18,360 bases of DNA, taken from Candidatus Rokuibacteriota bacterium (GTDB taxonomy: Bacteria > Methylomirabilota > Methylomirabilia > Rokubacteriales > CSP1-6). The notes below the pieces were generated by a model. It worked only from the letters and a program-made list of their open reading frames with translations, had not been told where the DNA came from and did not search any database. The stretch spans positions 1 to 18,360 of the forward strand of contig JACQCL010000193.1 in assembly GCA_016201645.1 (NCBI GenBank), given 5' to 3'. A program made the position numbers and the translations under genes. Within the stretch, counting starts at the first letter, position 1, and each line of letters opens with the position of its first letter. Below, piece after piece: positions 1 through 7,626 of this stretch.

Positions 1-761
1 GACTGGAGCAGGCTGACTTCCTCCTCGCTGAACTCGTGCGGTTCCCGGAGGGCGATGCCCAGCGCCCCCAGCGCGCGATCCCCCAGCAACATCGGCGCGC
101 CGGCGTAAGAGATGACCCCCTCGGTCTGGTGGCGCTCGCGATTGACCGCGCGCGGGTCCTCGCGGAGATCGGGGACGACGAGCGGGGCCCTGTCGGCTAC
201 AATCCGCCCGACCAGGCCTTCGCCGACCCGGAAGCGCGTGACCCCAAGATCTTTGGCGACCGATCCGGCGTGAGCCCGGAGAGAGAGCGTCTCGCCGCTC
301 TCATCCACGAGCCACAGCCGGGACACGCTGGAGCCGAACAGCTCCACGGCCGAGCCCACGACTCGGTCCAGGACCTCCTCGACCCTCAGCGTGGCGGTCA
401 GGGTCTGGGTCAGCTCGGCGAGTGTCTCGAGCCGCTTCCCCCGGCGCGTGGCCGCTTCGTAGAGTTGGGCGTTCTCAAGCGCCACCGCCGCCTGGCCGGC
501 GAGCGCGCTCAGGAGGCGAACTTCGGAGAAGGCGGGCGAGTACTGCTCCCACCAGTACACGGCGATGACCCCGTAGGGGTTGCCCTTGATCAGGATCGGG
601 ACGGACAACACCGCCCGATACCCCTCCCGCGTGACGAGATCGCGCGTCCTCTCGCTCAGGGTAATGGTCGGGTCGTTCAGGAGGTCCGAAGACCAGACCG
701 GCGCGCGATACTGCATGGCCTTCCCGGATGTCCCCTCTCCCATGCGGACCTGGAGGGAGCT
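1..761 (-). pseudogene. Continuation of the GAF sensor in a shifted frame, running off the left edge
   Basis: Reading from base 761 leftward, in the frame one base past the upstream TAG, gives about 250 uninterrupted codons of clear GAF sequence. It starts in the middle of a GAF (VRMGEGTSGKAM..., then SVPILIKGNPYGVIAVYW and ALAGQAAVALENAQLYEAA). A complete-looking fourth GAF follows (VEEVLDRVVGSAVELFG, FRVGEGLVGRIVADRAPLVV, AGAPMLLGDRALGALGI), and the frame is still open at base 1. No ribosome-binding site precedes the first ATG (near 743), so it is unlikely to be an independent gene. Compared with GAF1, 2 and 4, about 35-40 residues between the VLDVI helix and the MGEG strand are missing, so a deletion of roughly 110 bases plus a frame change is the simplest reading. 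It could also be an assembly fault. The C-terminal output domain is not visible. Confidence 0.7.
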
Positions 762-2847
762 AATGAATCACGTCCAGCACCCGCTCGACCTTCAGCGTGG
801 AGCCGACGAGGCCCGCGAGTTCGAACAGGGCCTGATGCTCGGCGGCGCTGCGGGAGGCTTCGGCGTAAAGCCGGGCGTTCTCCATCGCGATGGCCGCCTG
901 GGTAGCGAATGACATCAGAAGCTGGATTTCCTCCTTGCTGAAGCGGGTGAGCCGCCGCGTCAGGATTGCCAGCACCCCGAGGACCCGATTCTGAAAAAGA
1001 AGCGGCACGCCGGCGAACGACACGTAGCCTTCCTGTCCCATCCACTCGATGTTGACCGTCCGGGGATCCTCCAGCACCCGTTCGACTACCAGCGGCTCAC
1101 CGGTTTGGGCCACGTGCCCGGCGAGCCCTTCCCCGAAGGCAAAGGTCGTCTGGCGCCCACCGAAGGCGCCAGCTCCCGTTCCGCTCTCGCGGCGCAGAAC
1201 GAGCCGATCCTCCTCGGCAACCCACAACCGGACCGACGATTCGGGCACCAGGCCGGACGCCGCCTGGACGACGTTCTCGAGCACCTGATCCAGGTCCAGA
1301 CGCGCGGTGACCGTCTGGGCCACGCCGACGAGACTCTCCAGTCTCTGCCCCTTCTCGCGGGTCTCGGCGAAGAGCAAGGCCCGCTCCAGCGCCGCCCCCA
1401 CCTGGTAGGCCACGCCCTCCATGAGCTGCGTCTCGCCAGGGGTGAAGTCGCGCGCCGTCGCGGTCGCGAGGATCATCACCCCCCACATCTCCCCCTTCAC
1501 CGGGATGGGCAGGGTGATCTGACTCCGATACCCTCGCGGCTCAGCCAGGGACGGGGCCGACACGGTCGGCCGGCCGGTCTTCATGGCGTGACCGAAGGAG
1601 GATTCCTCGACCGGGCGCACTCGGAAGCGCTCCACGAGCTCAGGAGAGAGGCCGCGCTGCGCAATCAGGGAGAGCGTCTGGCCGCCCTCGTCCGCCTGGT
1701 AGAGGGCCGCCACGTCCGTCTCGGTCACCCGACGGACCACCTCCAGCGTTTCCTCCACCGCGGGGACGAGATCCAGGCTCCGGTTCAGCGTGGAAGCGAC
1801 GGCGTTCAGCGCTTCAAGGTCGCGGCCCCTGTGCTCGACCTCACGCCGCCAACGCTGGAGGAACGTCCCCATGTCGTTGAAGGCGCGGGCCATGTCGCCG
1901 AGTTCCCGCTCCGGCCCGGGGGGAATGCGTGTGTCGAAGTCCCCGGCCGCCACGCGGCGCGCTCCCTCGCCCATCGCCTCGATCGGCCGGAGCACGCAGC
2001 GGGTCAGGATCCAGCTCGCCACAAACATGGCGCACGCGGCGAACAGCAGGAATCCGACAAGCCACGTCGAGACGAGGCCCTGCGTCGCCTGCAGCCCGGC
2101 GTCCGGAGCGAGGAGCCAGAGCGCCACATCAGGCCACCGACCGACCGCGCGCACAAAATACGAAGCGCCCCCCAGCTCCGCCCGCCCCAGCCGCGTGGCG
2201 TCGGCCCATCGCACCCCGGAGGCTCCCTCGGGCAGCGTCGTATAGACGGGTGTGCCCTCCGCGAGGACGAGCAGCTCCATCCGGGGAGGATCGGCGCCAA
2301 GCTGCTTGGCGAGGCCGTCGAACTTTCTGCCCACCAGGACGGTCCCCAGCGAACGCCCGTCTTGCACGATCGGCACGGCACCCAGCAGCATCGGCGTCTC
2401 CGAGATGAGCTGAACCGTGCCGACGGGAGCCGGGGATCCGATTGGAAGGCGCGTCCCGGCGGGAACGGAAGCGGCGGGAACCTGGACGAGAGGGGCACCC
2501 CGCTCATCCACGATCAGGACCAGGTCGGCGACTCGCTCCAGGGTCAGCGACAACATTCGGGGAGAGGCCCCGCGGGCGAGGGTGCCCCAGTCGCCTCTGA
2601 CGACGCCCTGGATGATGGCCGGATCGCGCGCAAGAAGGCGGGCCTCACGCTGAAGATCTTCGAGAGCCGCGGCGACAAAGGCGGCGGTCGTGCGGGTCCA
2701 TATCTCTAGGTCGGCCTCGGCGGATCGGGAGATCTGGGAGGACACAGAGGGCAGGCCCACCAGGGCGAGGACGATCAGCGGAACCAGGACCGCCGCCAGC
2801 GAGGAGAAAAGAACTCGCGTGGACCAGCGCAAGGAGGTACCCCTCAA
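760..2847 (-). CDS. Membrane sensor protein, Cache-like/HAMP/GAF domains (N-terminal part of a broken gene)
   Basis: 695 codons ending in a TAG inside a GAF domain. A transmembrane helix at about residues 12-33, an extracytoplasmic Cache-like sensory region at about 34-257, a second helix at 258-281 and a HAMP linker at 282-334 (RPIEAMGEGARRVAAGDF) are followed by a coiled stretch and GAF1 (about 350-495) and GAF2 (about 505-660). A third GAF begins at about 672 (ALFELAGLV...VERVLDVI) and stops after a few residues. The rest of GAF3 and a fourth GAF continue in another frame (1-761). It probably senses an external ligand and signals inward; the output domain (kinase, cyclase or other) lies outside the window. 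The start given is TTG, 6 bases after the upstream small ORF; a TTG at 2832 with AGGGG at good spacing is an equally good choice. Last gene of the apt-hbd-acyl-CoA dehydrogenase run. Confidence 0.75.
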   Translation of the reverse strand: MRGTSLRWSTRVLFSSLAAVLVPLIVLALVGLPSVSSQISRSAEADLEIWTRTTAAFVAAALEDLQREARLLARDPAIIQGVVRGDWGTLARGASPRMLSLTLERVADLVLIVDERGAPLVQVPAASVPAGTRLPIGSPAPVGTVQLISETPMLLGAVPIVQDGRSLGTVLVGRKFDGLAKQLGADPPRMELLVLAEGTPVYTTLPEGASGVRWADATRLGRAELGGASYFVRAVGRWPDVALWLLAPDAGLQATQGLVSTWLVGFLLFAACAMFVASWILTRCVLRPIEAMGEGARRVAAGDFDTRIPPGPERELGDMARAFNDMGTFLQRWRREVEHRGRDLEALNAVASTLNRSLDLVPAVEETLEVVRRVTETDVAALYQADEGGQTLSLIAQRGLSPELVERFRVRPVEESSFGHAMKTGRPTVSAPSLAEPRGYRSQITLPIPVKGEMWGVMILATATARDFTPGETQLMEGVAYQVGAALERALLFAETREKGQRLESLVGVAQTVTARLDLDQVLENVVQAASGLVPESSVRLWVAEEDRLVLRRESGTGAGAFGGRQTTFAFGEGLAGHVAQTGEPLVVERVLEDPRTVNIEWMGQEGYVSFAGVPLLFQNRVLGVLAILTRRLTRFSKEEIQLLMSFATQAAIAMENARLYAEASRSAAEHQALFELAGLVGSTLKVERVLDVIH

Positions 2848-2853
2848 CCTGGC

Positions 2854-3021
2854 CTAGCGGCCCGGATGCAACTGCTCGGTGTGGCCGTCGGCCAGCCGAT
2901 TCTCGCGGGGCCCGTCGAGGGAGAGTTCGTCGCTCTCGTGGAGGGAGCCCCGGTAGGAAAGCTGCAGCGCCCGCAGCACATTCGGCTCCACCAACCATAG
3001 TGCCACACATGTCCCGTTCAT
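2854..3021 (-). CDS. Possible 55-residue hypothetical protein
   Basis: An ATG-started frame (MNGTCVALWLVEPNVLRALQ...TEQLHPGR) fills the gap between the acyl-CoA dehydrogenase stop (29 bases upstream) and the sensor start (6 bases downstream). Third codon positions are mostly G or C and the composition is ordinary, unlike the arginine-rich shadow frame overlapping it. The upstream ribosome-binding site is weak (GTGGA next to the ATG); a GTG at about 2991 is an alternative start. I recognise no family. It could be a real small gene coupled to the sensor, or the remnant of a larger one. Confidence 0.4.
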   Translation of the reverse strand: MNGTCVALWLVEPNVLRALQLSYRGSLHESDELSLDGPRENRLADGHTEQLHPGR

Positions 3022-3050
3022 TTCCACGAGATTGTACGCAGGCCCCGGTG

Positions 3051-4229
3051 CTAGAGGCGGCCGAGGAGATGCTGGGCGATCACGACCCGCTGAATCTGGC
3101 TGGTCCCCTCGTAGATCTGCATGATCTTCGCGTCGCGCATGAAGCGCTCAACCGGGTACTCGCGCGTATAGCCGTACCCCCCGAAGATCTGGACCGCGTC
3201 GGTGGCCACCCGCATCGCCGTATCTGCCGCGAAGCACTTGGCCATCGAGGATTCCAGGGTGGTGACGTCCGCGCCGCGATCCTGGAGGCTCGCCACGTGG
3301 TGGATCATCAGCCGCGAGGCGTGGACCGCCACCGCCATGTCCGCCAGCATGAATTGGATCCCCTGGAACGCCCCGATCGGCTGGCCGAACTGCTTCCGCT
3401 GCCGGGCGTACTCGGTGGCGGCGTCCAGGGAGGCTTGGGCGATCCCGAGCGCCATCGCCCCGGTGGGGGGACGCGTGAAATCCAAGGTCCTCATCGCGAT
3501 GCCGAACCCTTCGCCCTCGGCGCCGAGCCGGTTCTCCACCGGGACCGCGCAGTCGGTGAAATGGAGCGCGACAGTGGGTGACCCCCGGATCCCCATCTTC
3601 TTCTCTTTCTTTCCCACCGCGAACCCGGGCATCCCGGGCTCGACCAGGAAGGCGGTGATCCCTTTGGCGCCCTTGGATTTGTCCACGGTGGCGAACACGA
3701 CGATGACGCCCGCGTGATCGCCGTTGCTGCACCACTGCTTGGAGCCGTTCAGGACGTACCGGTCCCCTTGCCGCACCGCCGTCGTGGAGAGCGAGGCGGC
3801 GTCGGAACCGGAGCCCGGTTCCGAGAGCGAAAACGCGGCCAGGATCTCCCCGCTGGCCAGCCGCGGCAGGTACCGCCTCTTCTGCGCCTCCGTCCCCCAC
3901 CGGAGGATCGGCAGTCCCCCGAGCGGCTGGACCAAGTACTGGGTCGCCGTGGCCGCGCAGGCCCAGGCGATCTCCTCCGTCACCAGCGAGAGGGCCAGCC
4001 AGCCCATGTCGGTCCCGCCATACGCCTCAGGGACCCAGATGCCGTACAGCCCCTGCTGGGCGAGGAGGCGGATGGACTCCTCGGGAAAGGCTTCGGTTTC
4101 GTCCACCCGGGCGGCGAGCGGCGCGATCTTGTCCCGCGCGACCTGGCGCACGAGGTCGCGAACGGCCCGTTGCTCGTCGGTCAGGTAGTAGAGCTGGTGC
4201 ACCCTCGCCTCACGGGAGACCGCGCTCAC
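3051..4229 (-). CDS. Acyl-CoA dehydrogenase (short-chain type)
   Basis: 392 residues, the usual length for the family. It oxidises a short-chain acyl-CoA to the trans-2-enoyl-CoA with FAD, passing electrons to an electron-transfer flavoprotein. Visible signatures are FSLSEPGSGSDA (residues 133-144, flavin and substrate binding) and the C-terminal block QIFGGYGYTREYPVERFMRDAKIMQ (flavin contact). IYEGTSQIQR contains Glu374, the catalytic base at the position used by butyryl-CoA and short-chain enzymes. Substrate is probably C4-C6 or branched; this cannot be fixed from sequence alone. The GTG start overlaps the TGA of the hydroxyacyl-CoA dehydrogenase gene by four bases (GTGA), so translation is probably coupled. 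Together with that gene and the crotonase at 6856 it supplies consecutive beta-oxidation steps. Confidence 0.95.
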   Translation of the reverse strand: MSAVSREARVHQLYYLTDEQRAVRDLVRQVARDKIAPLAARVDETEAFPEESIRLLAQQGLYGIWVPEAYGGTDMGWLALSLVTEEIAWACAATATQYLVQPLGGLPILRWGTEAQKRRYLPRLASGEILAAFSLSEPGSGSDAASLSTTAVRQGDRYVLNGSKQWCSNGDHAGVIVVFATVDKSKGAKGITAFLVEPGMPGFAVGKKEKKMGIRGSPTVALHFTDCAVPVENRLGAEGEGFGIAMRTLDFTRPPTGAMALGIAQASLDAATEYARQRKQFGQPIGAFQGIQFMLADMAVAVHASRLMIHHVASLQDRGADVTTLESSMAKCFAADTAMRVATDAVQIFGGYGYTREYPVERFMRDAKIMQIYEGTSQIQRVVIAQHLLGRL

Positions 4230-5083
4230 GGCTTGCTGTAGTCATAGAACCCGCGCCCGCTCTTCCGCCCGAGGCGACCGGCCATCACCATGCGCTTCAA
4301 GAGCGGCGGTGGCGCGTAGCGGGCCTCGCGGAACTCCTCGAACATCACCTCGGCCACGTACATGGCCGTGTCGAGCCCCACCAGGTCCAAGAGCGCGAAC
4401 GGGCCCATCGGGTGGCCGCAGCCGAGCTTCATGGCCTGATCGATGTCCTCGAGCGAGGCGAGGCCAGACTCGTACACCCGGATCGCCTCCAGGAGGTACG
4501 GAATCAGCAACCGGTTCACGATGAAGCCGGTCGAGTCCTTGACGTCCACCGGCACCTTGCCGAGCGCCTGGACCCACTGCCAGGCCAGCTTGAACGAGTC
4601 CTCGTCGGTGAGGATCGTCCGCACCACCTCGACCAGCTTCATCAGCGGGACGGGATTGAAAAAGTGAAGCCCCAGCACCTGGCCGGGCCGCTTCGTGGCC
4701 GCGGCCATCGCGGTGATGTTGCAGGAGGAGGTGTTGGACACCAGCAGCGCGTGGGACGGGCAGATCCGATCCAGCTTGGCGAAGGTCTCGTTCTTGAGCG
4801 CCTGGTTCTCGGTGATCGCCTCCACGACGAGGTCGCACGCCTTGAGATCCTCCAGCCGCGTTGTCCCCGCGATGCGACCCAGGATCGCGTCTTTCTCCCC
4901 GGCATCCAATTTCGTCTTGGCGACGAGCCCCTCGAGCGTCCTCCGAATGGCCGCCAGCCCCTTGTCCAGCAGCGCCTGGTTGGCCTCGACGACCACTGTC
5001 GAGAACCCCGCCTGGGCCGCCACCTGGACGATCCCCGACCCCATGAGCCCGCAGCCAACGACACCCACGGTTTTTATCGCCAT
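4226..5083 (-). CDS. hbd: 3-hydroxyacyl-CoA (3-hydroxybutyryl-CoA) dehydrogenase
   Basis: 285 residues, the size of stand-alone Hbd/PaaH enzymes. It interconverts (S)-3-hydroxyacyl-CoA and 3-oxoacyl-CoA with NAD(P). The N-terminal Rossmann fold carries GCGLMGSG (residues 10-17). The catalytic residues fall at Ser119, His140 (GLHFFNPVP), Glu152 and Asn190, the same spacing as Ser137/His158/Glu170/Asn208 of the human enzyme. The C-terminal helical domain has DKxxxxGxxxPMGPF-like sequence (MKLGCGHPMGPFALLDLVGLD) and ends GRKSGRGFYDY. The ATG at 5083 is chosen because a perfect AGGAGG lies 5 bases upstream and the Rossmann strand begins there; the frame stays open to 5500, but that extension has no family resemblance. 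The substrate-chain assignment is inference. Confidence 0.95.
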   Translation of the reverse strand: MAIKTVGVVGCGLMGSGIVQVAAQAGFSTVVVEANQALLDKGLAAIRRTLEGLVAKTKLDAGEKDAILGRIAGTTRLEDLKACDLVVEAITENQALKNETFAKLDRICPSHALLVSNTSSCNITAMAAATKRPGQVLGLHFFNPVPLMKLVEVVRTILTDEDSFKLAWQWVQALGKVPVDVKDSTGFIVNRLLIPYLLEAIRVYESGLASLEDIDQAMKLGCGHPMGPFALLDLVGLDTAMYVAEVMFEEFREARYAPPPLLKRMVMAGRLGRKSGRGFYDYSKP

Positions 5084-5088
5084 CGAAA

Positions 5089-5094
5089 CCTCCT
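5089..5094 (-). promoter_or_regulatory. Ribosome-binding site deciding the hbd start
   Basis: AGGAGG, 5 bases before the ATG at 5083, fixes the start of the hydroxyacyl-CoA dehydrogenase inside a longer open frame. No convincing promoter is seen in the 77-base gap upstream. Confidence 0.8.
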
Positions 5095-5160
5095 GTGCAC
5101 GTTCTTGAAGAGAACCGGAAAGGGCCAGCGGAAGATGAAAGCTCGAGGACGTTCGGACGA

Positions 5161-5487
5161 CTAGCGGGGGCTGCGTCCAGGAAGGGCCACCGGCGTATGG
5201 CCCGGACAGGGATTCTTGACGATAACGTGCAACGCGGGAGTGCCGAAGCGTGCATTCCCGTCGGGGAGCATCTCCCACTGCGGCTCGGCGCGTGCGGAGG
5301 GCACCTCGCGCAGAGATTCCCGGAACGCGGCCCCGGGGGTCTCCGTCGGCAGCGCCAGCAGGTTCAGGATCAGCGGGGCGCTGAGCGCGGCGCGCAGTTC
5401 CTCGGCGCCGAGCGGAGCCGCCGGTCCCAGCAGGACTCCTCCCAGCGCGAGCCCACCCACGATCGTACGGGTCAGATTCACGGCCAA
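5161..5487 (-). CDS. Small secreted hypothetical protein
   Basis: 108 residues from a TTG with GAGG 7 bases upstream; a GTG at 5481 (106 residues) is nearly as good. The N-terminus is a standard Sec signal peptide: positive Asn-Leu-Thr-Arg start, hydrophobic core GGLALGGVLLGPAAP, likely cleavage after PLGA. The mature part is about 80 residues, with no cysteines in a pattern I recognise other than one near the C-terminus (VKNPCPGHTP). No family is recognised. It lies 9 bases after the apt stop and 77 bases before hbd, so it is probably co-transcribed with apt. Its composition and G/C third positions look like a real gene. Function unknown; secretion is predicted from the signal peptide only. 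Confidence 0.65.
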   Translation of the reverse strand: MAVNLTRTIVGGLALGGVLLGPAAPLGAEELRAALSAPLILNLLALPTETPGAAFRESLREVPSARAEPQWEMLPDGNARFGTPALHVIVKNPCPGHTPVALPGRSPR

Positions 5488-5496
5488 TATTCCCCC

Positions 5497-6021
5497 TCAA
5501 TCATACACGATGAGCGAGTGAATGGGATACTGCTTGATCTTCTCCCGGCCCTTGAGGAACCCGAGCTCGATCAGGAACGCCACGCCCACCACCTGACCGC
5601 CCAACTGCTCGATCAACCGGAGCGTGGCCGCCATTGTGCCGCCCGTGGCGAGGAGGTCGTCCACGGCAAGGACCCGCTGGCCGGCCTTGATCGCGTCCTC
5701 GTGGATGGCCAGGGCGTCCCGCCCGTACTCCAGCTCGTACTCGACCTCGATGGTCTTCCCGGGAAGCTTGCCGAGCTTGCGCACGGGCACGAAGCCTGCG
5801 CCCAGCTCCGCGGCCACCGCCCCGCCGAAGATAAAGCCGCGCGATTCGATCCCCACCACCAGCTCCACGCGCTCCTGGATGTACCCCAGCGCGATCTGGG
5901 TCACGACATACTTGAAGGCCTGCGGTTCCTTGAGCAGCGTGGTGATGTCTCTGAAGAGAACTCCCTCGGTCGGGAAATCCTTGATGTCTCGGATCTTCCC
6001 CTTCAGATCTTTGAGTTCCAT
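5497..6021 (-). CDS. apt: Adenine phosphoribosyltransferase
   Basis: 174 residues, the normal length. The enzyme makes AMP from adenine and phosphoribosyl pyrophosphate (purine salvage, cytoplasm). The N-terminus has the family pattern IRDIKDFPTEGVLFRDITTLL, the core has GIESRGFIFG (residues 57-66), and the PRPP-binding loop VLAVDDLLATGGTM occupies 117-130 with the paired Asp121-Asp122. The family-typical ending PIHSLIVYD is present. ATG start with GAGGAG 11 bases upstream, slightly long spacing. It is the first gene after a 100-base gap that contains a sigma70-like promoter, so it probably heads the run toward the sensor gene. Nothing is missing or unusual in the active site. Confidence 0.97.
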   Translation of the reverse strand: MELKDLKGKIRDIKDFPTEGVLFRDITTLLKEPQAFKYVVTQIALGYIQERVELVVGIESRGFIFGGAVAAELGAGFVPVRKLGKLPGKTIEVEYELEYGRDALAIHEDAIKAGQRVLAVDDLLATGGTMAATLRLIEQLGGQVVGVAFLIELGFLKGREKIKQYPIHSLIVYD

Positions 6022-6050
6022 CTGGCCCCGGGCTCCTCAGCCGACGTCCG

Positions 6051-6080
6051 ATCTTACCGCCTCCTCCGGCTGCGCCGCAA
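6051..6080 (-). promoter_or_regulatory. Candidate sigma70-like promoter for apt
   Basis: On the minus strand, TTGCGG (6080-6075), an 18-base spacer, then TAAGAT (6056-6051). It would place the transcript start about 20-25 bases before the apt ATG, leaving room for the GAGGAG site. It lies in the only sizeable gap between the HAD gene and apt. Match is moderate (3/6 and 4/6). Confidence 0.4.
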
Positions 6081-6121
6081 CCTTAAAAACCCCGACGCAG
6101 TCTTCACCATAACGGCCTGCC

Positions 6122-6859
6122 TCACGGAAGGAGCGACAACGCCTGAGGCAGGTCACCCAGACGGCGGATCGTTGCATCCGGCTGGCGGGAGAGGGTGGTC
6201 CGCGACACGGAGGTGACCTGGATGGCGCGCATGCCGGCCTCTTGAGCGCCCTGAACGTCCAGGACGGAGTCATCTCCGACGTGGACCGCTTCTTCGGGGG
6301 CCACTCCCACCTGGCGGAGGGTCAGATGGAAGATCTCGGGAGCGGGCTTCCTGACGCCACACTCGTCCGAGAAGGTCAGCAGTTTGAAGGGGGCGAGGAG
6401 ACCATAGCCGTCCAGGATCTTGCGCAGGACGAAGCCTGGGGTGCGCATGGTGTTGGAGACGACGCAGAGGACGATCCCCTGGGCGGCCAGCGCTGTCAGC
6501 GTCGCTTTTGCGCTCTGGTCCGGGGTCGGCGGCAGGAGGAGGGCCGCGTTCGCGTAGGCGTGGACCAAGACCGACATCACTCCGCGGCCGAGGCGTTCGG
6601 GAAGCTCGGGATCCACCGCCTCGAGCAGGGCGACGACATGCTCCTGGACCGGGACGTCCTTGTGGCTCCGCCAGATCGTGCCGATCCGGCGGCTCGCCTC
6701 CTCGTAGGCACGATCGAGAACCCGACCGGAAACCTCAACCTCCGCGCCGCGCAGGATGCACTCAAAATCCGCCAGGCGCTTCTGCTTGTAGCGGTCATCG
6801 CCGGACGGAGGATCGAAGATCAGCGTCCCCCAGAAATCGATCGTGACCGCCCGAATCAT
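6122..6859 (-). CDS. HAD-superfamily hydrolase
   Basis: 245 residues. Motif I is DFWGT at residues 8-12 (nucleophile Asp8), with an alpha-helical cap at about 20-110. Motif II is VVSNT (Ser135), motif III is RKPAPEIF with Lys171, and motif IV is HVGDDSVLDVQGA (Asp196, Asp197). The residue two places after the nucleophile is Trp rather than the Asp used as general acid by most HAD phosphatases, a pattern shared with DxYGT haloacid dehalogenases and many DxWGT proteins. Substrate is unknown: phosphatase or dehalogenase-type chemistry are both possible. The ATG overlaps the crotonase TGA by four bases (ATGA), so the open frame extending upstream to 8008 is not part of the gene. Last gene of its run. 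Confidence 0.88.
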   Translation of the reverse strand: MIRAVTIDFWGTLIFDPPSGDDRYKQKRLADFECILRGAEVEVSGRVLDRAYEEASRRIGTIWRSHKDVPVQEHVVALLEAVDPELPERLGRGVMSVLVHAYANAALLLPPTPDQSAKATLTALAAQGIVLCVVSNTMRTPGFVLRKILDGYGLLAPFKLLTFSDECGVRKPAPEIFHLTLRQVGVAPEEAVHVGDDSVLDVQGAQEAGMRAIQVTSVSRTTLSRQPDATIRRLGDLPQALSLLP

Positions 6860-7626
6860 CCCCCGAACCTGGGCTCGCGCTTTTCCAGGAACGCGGTCAT
6901 CGCCTCCCGAGGCTCCCCGGTGGCGAAGCAGGTGGCGAAGGCATTGATCCCGTACTCGACGCCGCTCCGGAGGTCCGTCTGCCGCCAGCGGACTATCAGC
7001 TCCTTCTGCAGGCGCAGCGCGCTGGGCGCGGCAGCGAGGATCCGGGCGGCCAGGTCGCTGGTCACGGCCTCCAACTGGTCGCCCGGCACCACCCGGTTCA
7101 GCAGTCCCCACTGGAGGGCCTCGGAAGCGCTGATCATCTCCCCCGTCAGCAGGATCTCGGCGGCGCGGCCGGGGCCCACAAGACCGGGCAGGAGGGCGGC
7201 TTCGATGACCGAGGGGATCCCGACCTTGATCTCGGGCAGCCCGAGGCGCGCCTCGGTGGAGGCGGTCCTGAGGTCGCAGGCCATGGCGAGCTCCAAGCCC
7301 GCGCCGAGACAGTACCCGTTCAGCATGGCGATCACCGGGAAGGGCGCCTCGTGGACCGTGTGGATCGCCTCGTGGAGCAGCGTGATCAACGCCTTGGCGG
7401 AGAGTACGGTCAGGTCCTTCATGACCCGGACGTCCATCCCGGCGGTGAACGCCCGACCGTTCCCCGTGAGCACGGCGAGCCTGGTCCCGGACTCGTGCGC
7501 GAGCTCGTCGAAGGTGTCCCGGATGGACCGAATCAACTCGGGGATCATCAGGTTCAGGGGCGGTCGGTTGAGCCGCACCCACGCGGCGCCGTCCCGCCTG
7601 TCGACCAGCAGCAGTGGATCCGCCAC
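6856..7626 (-). CDS. Enoyl-CoA hydratase/isomerase (crotonase family)
   Basis: 256 residues, normal for a monofunctional crotonase. Acyl-CoA-binding signature ...VLTGNGRAFTAGMDV (about 52-66), the oxyanion-hole segment NGYCLGAGLELAMACDLR (103-120) and LGLPEIKVGIPS (128-139) are all visible. Glu112 and Glu132 are 20 residues apart, as are the two catalytic glutamates of rat mitochondrial enoyl-CoA hydratase (Glu144/Glu164), so hydratase activity is plausible. The GTG start directly follows the TAA of the rhodanese gene with no gap. The enzyme would supply the hydration step between the acyl-CoA dehydrogenase and hydroxyacyl-CoA dehydrogenase encoded farther along the same strand. Substrate length cannot be assigned. 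Confidence 0.92.
   Translation of the reverse strand: MADPLLLVDRRDGAAWVRLNRPPLNLMIPELIRSIRDTFDELAHESGTRLAVLTGNGRAFTAGMDVRVMKDLTVLSAKALITLLHEAIHTVHEAPFPVIAMLNGYCLGAGLELAMACDLRTASTEARLGLPEIKVGIPSVIEAALLPGLVGPGRAAEILLTGEMISASEALQWGLLNRVVPGDQLEAVTSDLAARILAAAPSALRLQKELIVRWRQTDLRSGVEYGINAFATCFATGEPREAMTAFLEKREPRFGG

Noticed and set aside
1105..2709. 534-codon open frame on the plus strand
   Set aside because: Antisense shadow of the GAF sensor gene, with low-complexity arginine-rich composition.
5084..5500. Upstream extension of hbd to 5500
   Set aside because: The Rossmann strand and a perfect ribosome-binding site place the start at 5083; the extension overlaps the secreted-protein gene in another frame.
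6081..6121. GGGGTTTTT on the minus strand after the HAD gene, as an intrinsic terminator
   Set aside because: No convincing GC-rich stem precedes the T-run; only a 4-base GCAG/CTGC pair with a long loop.
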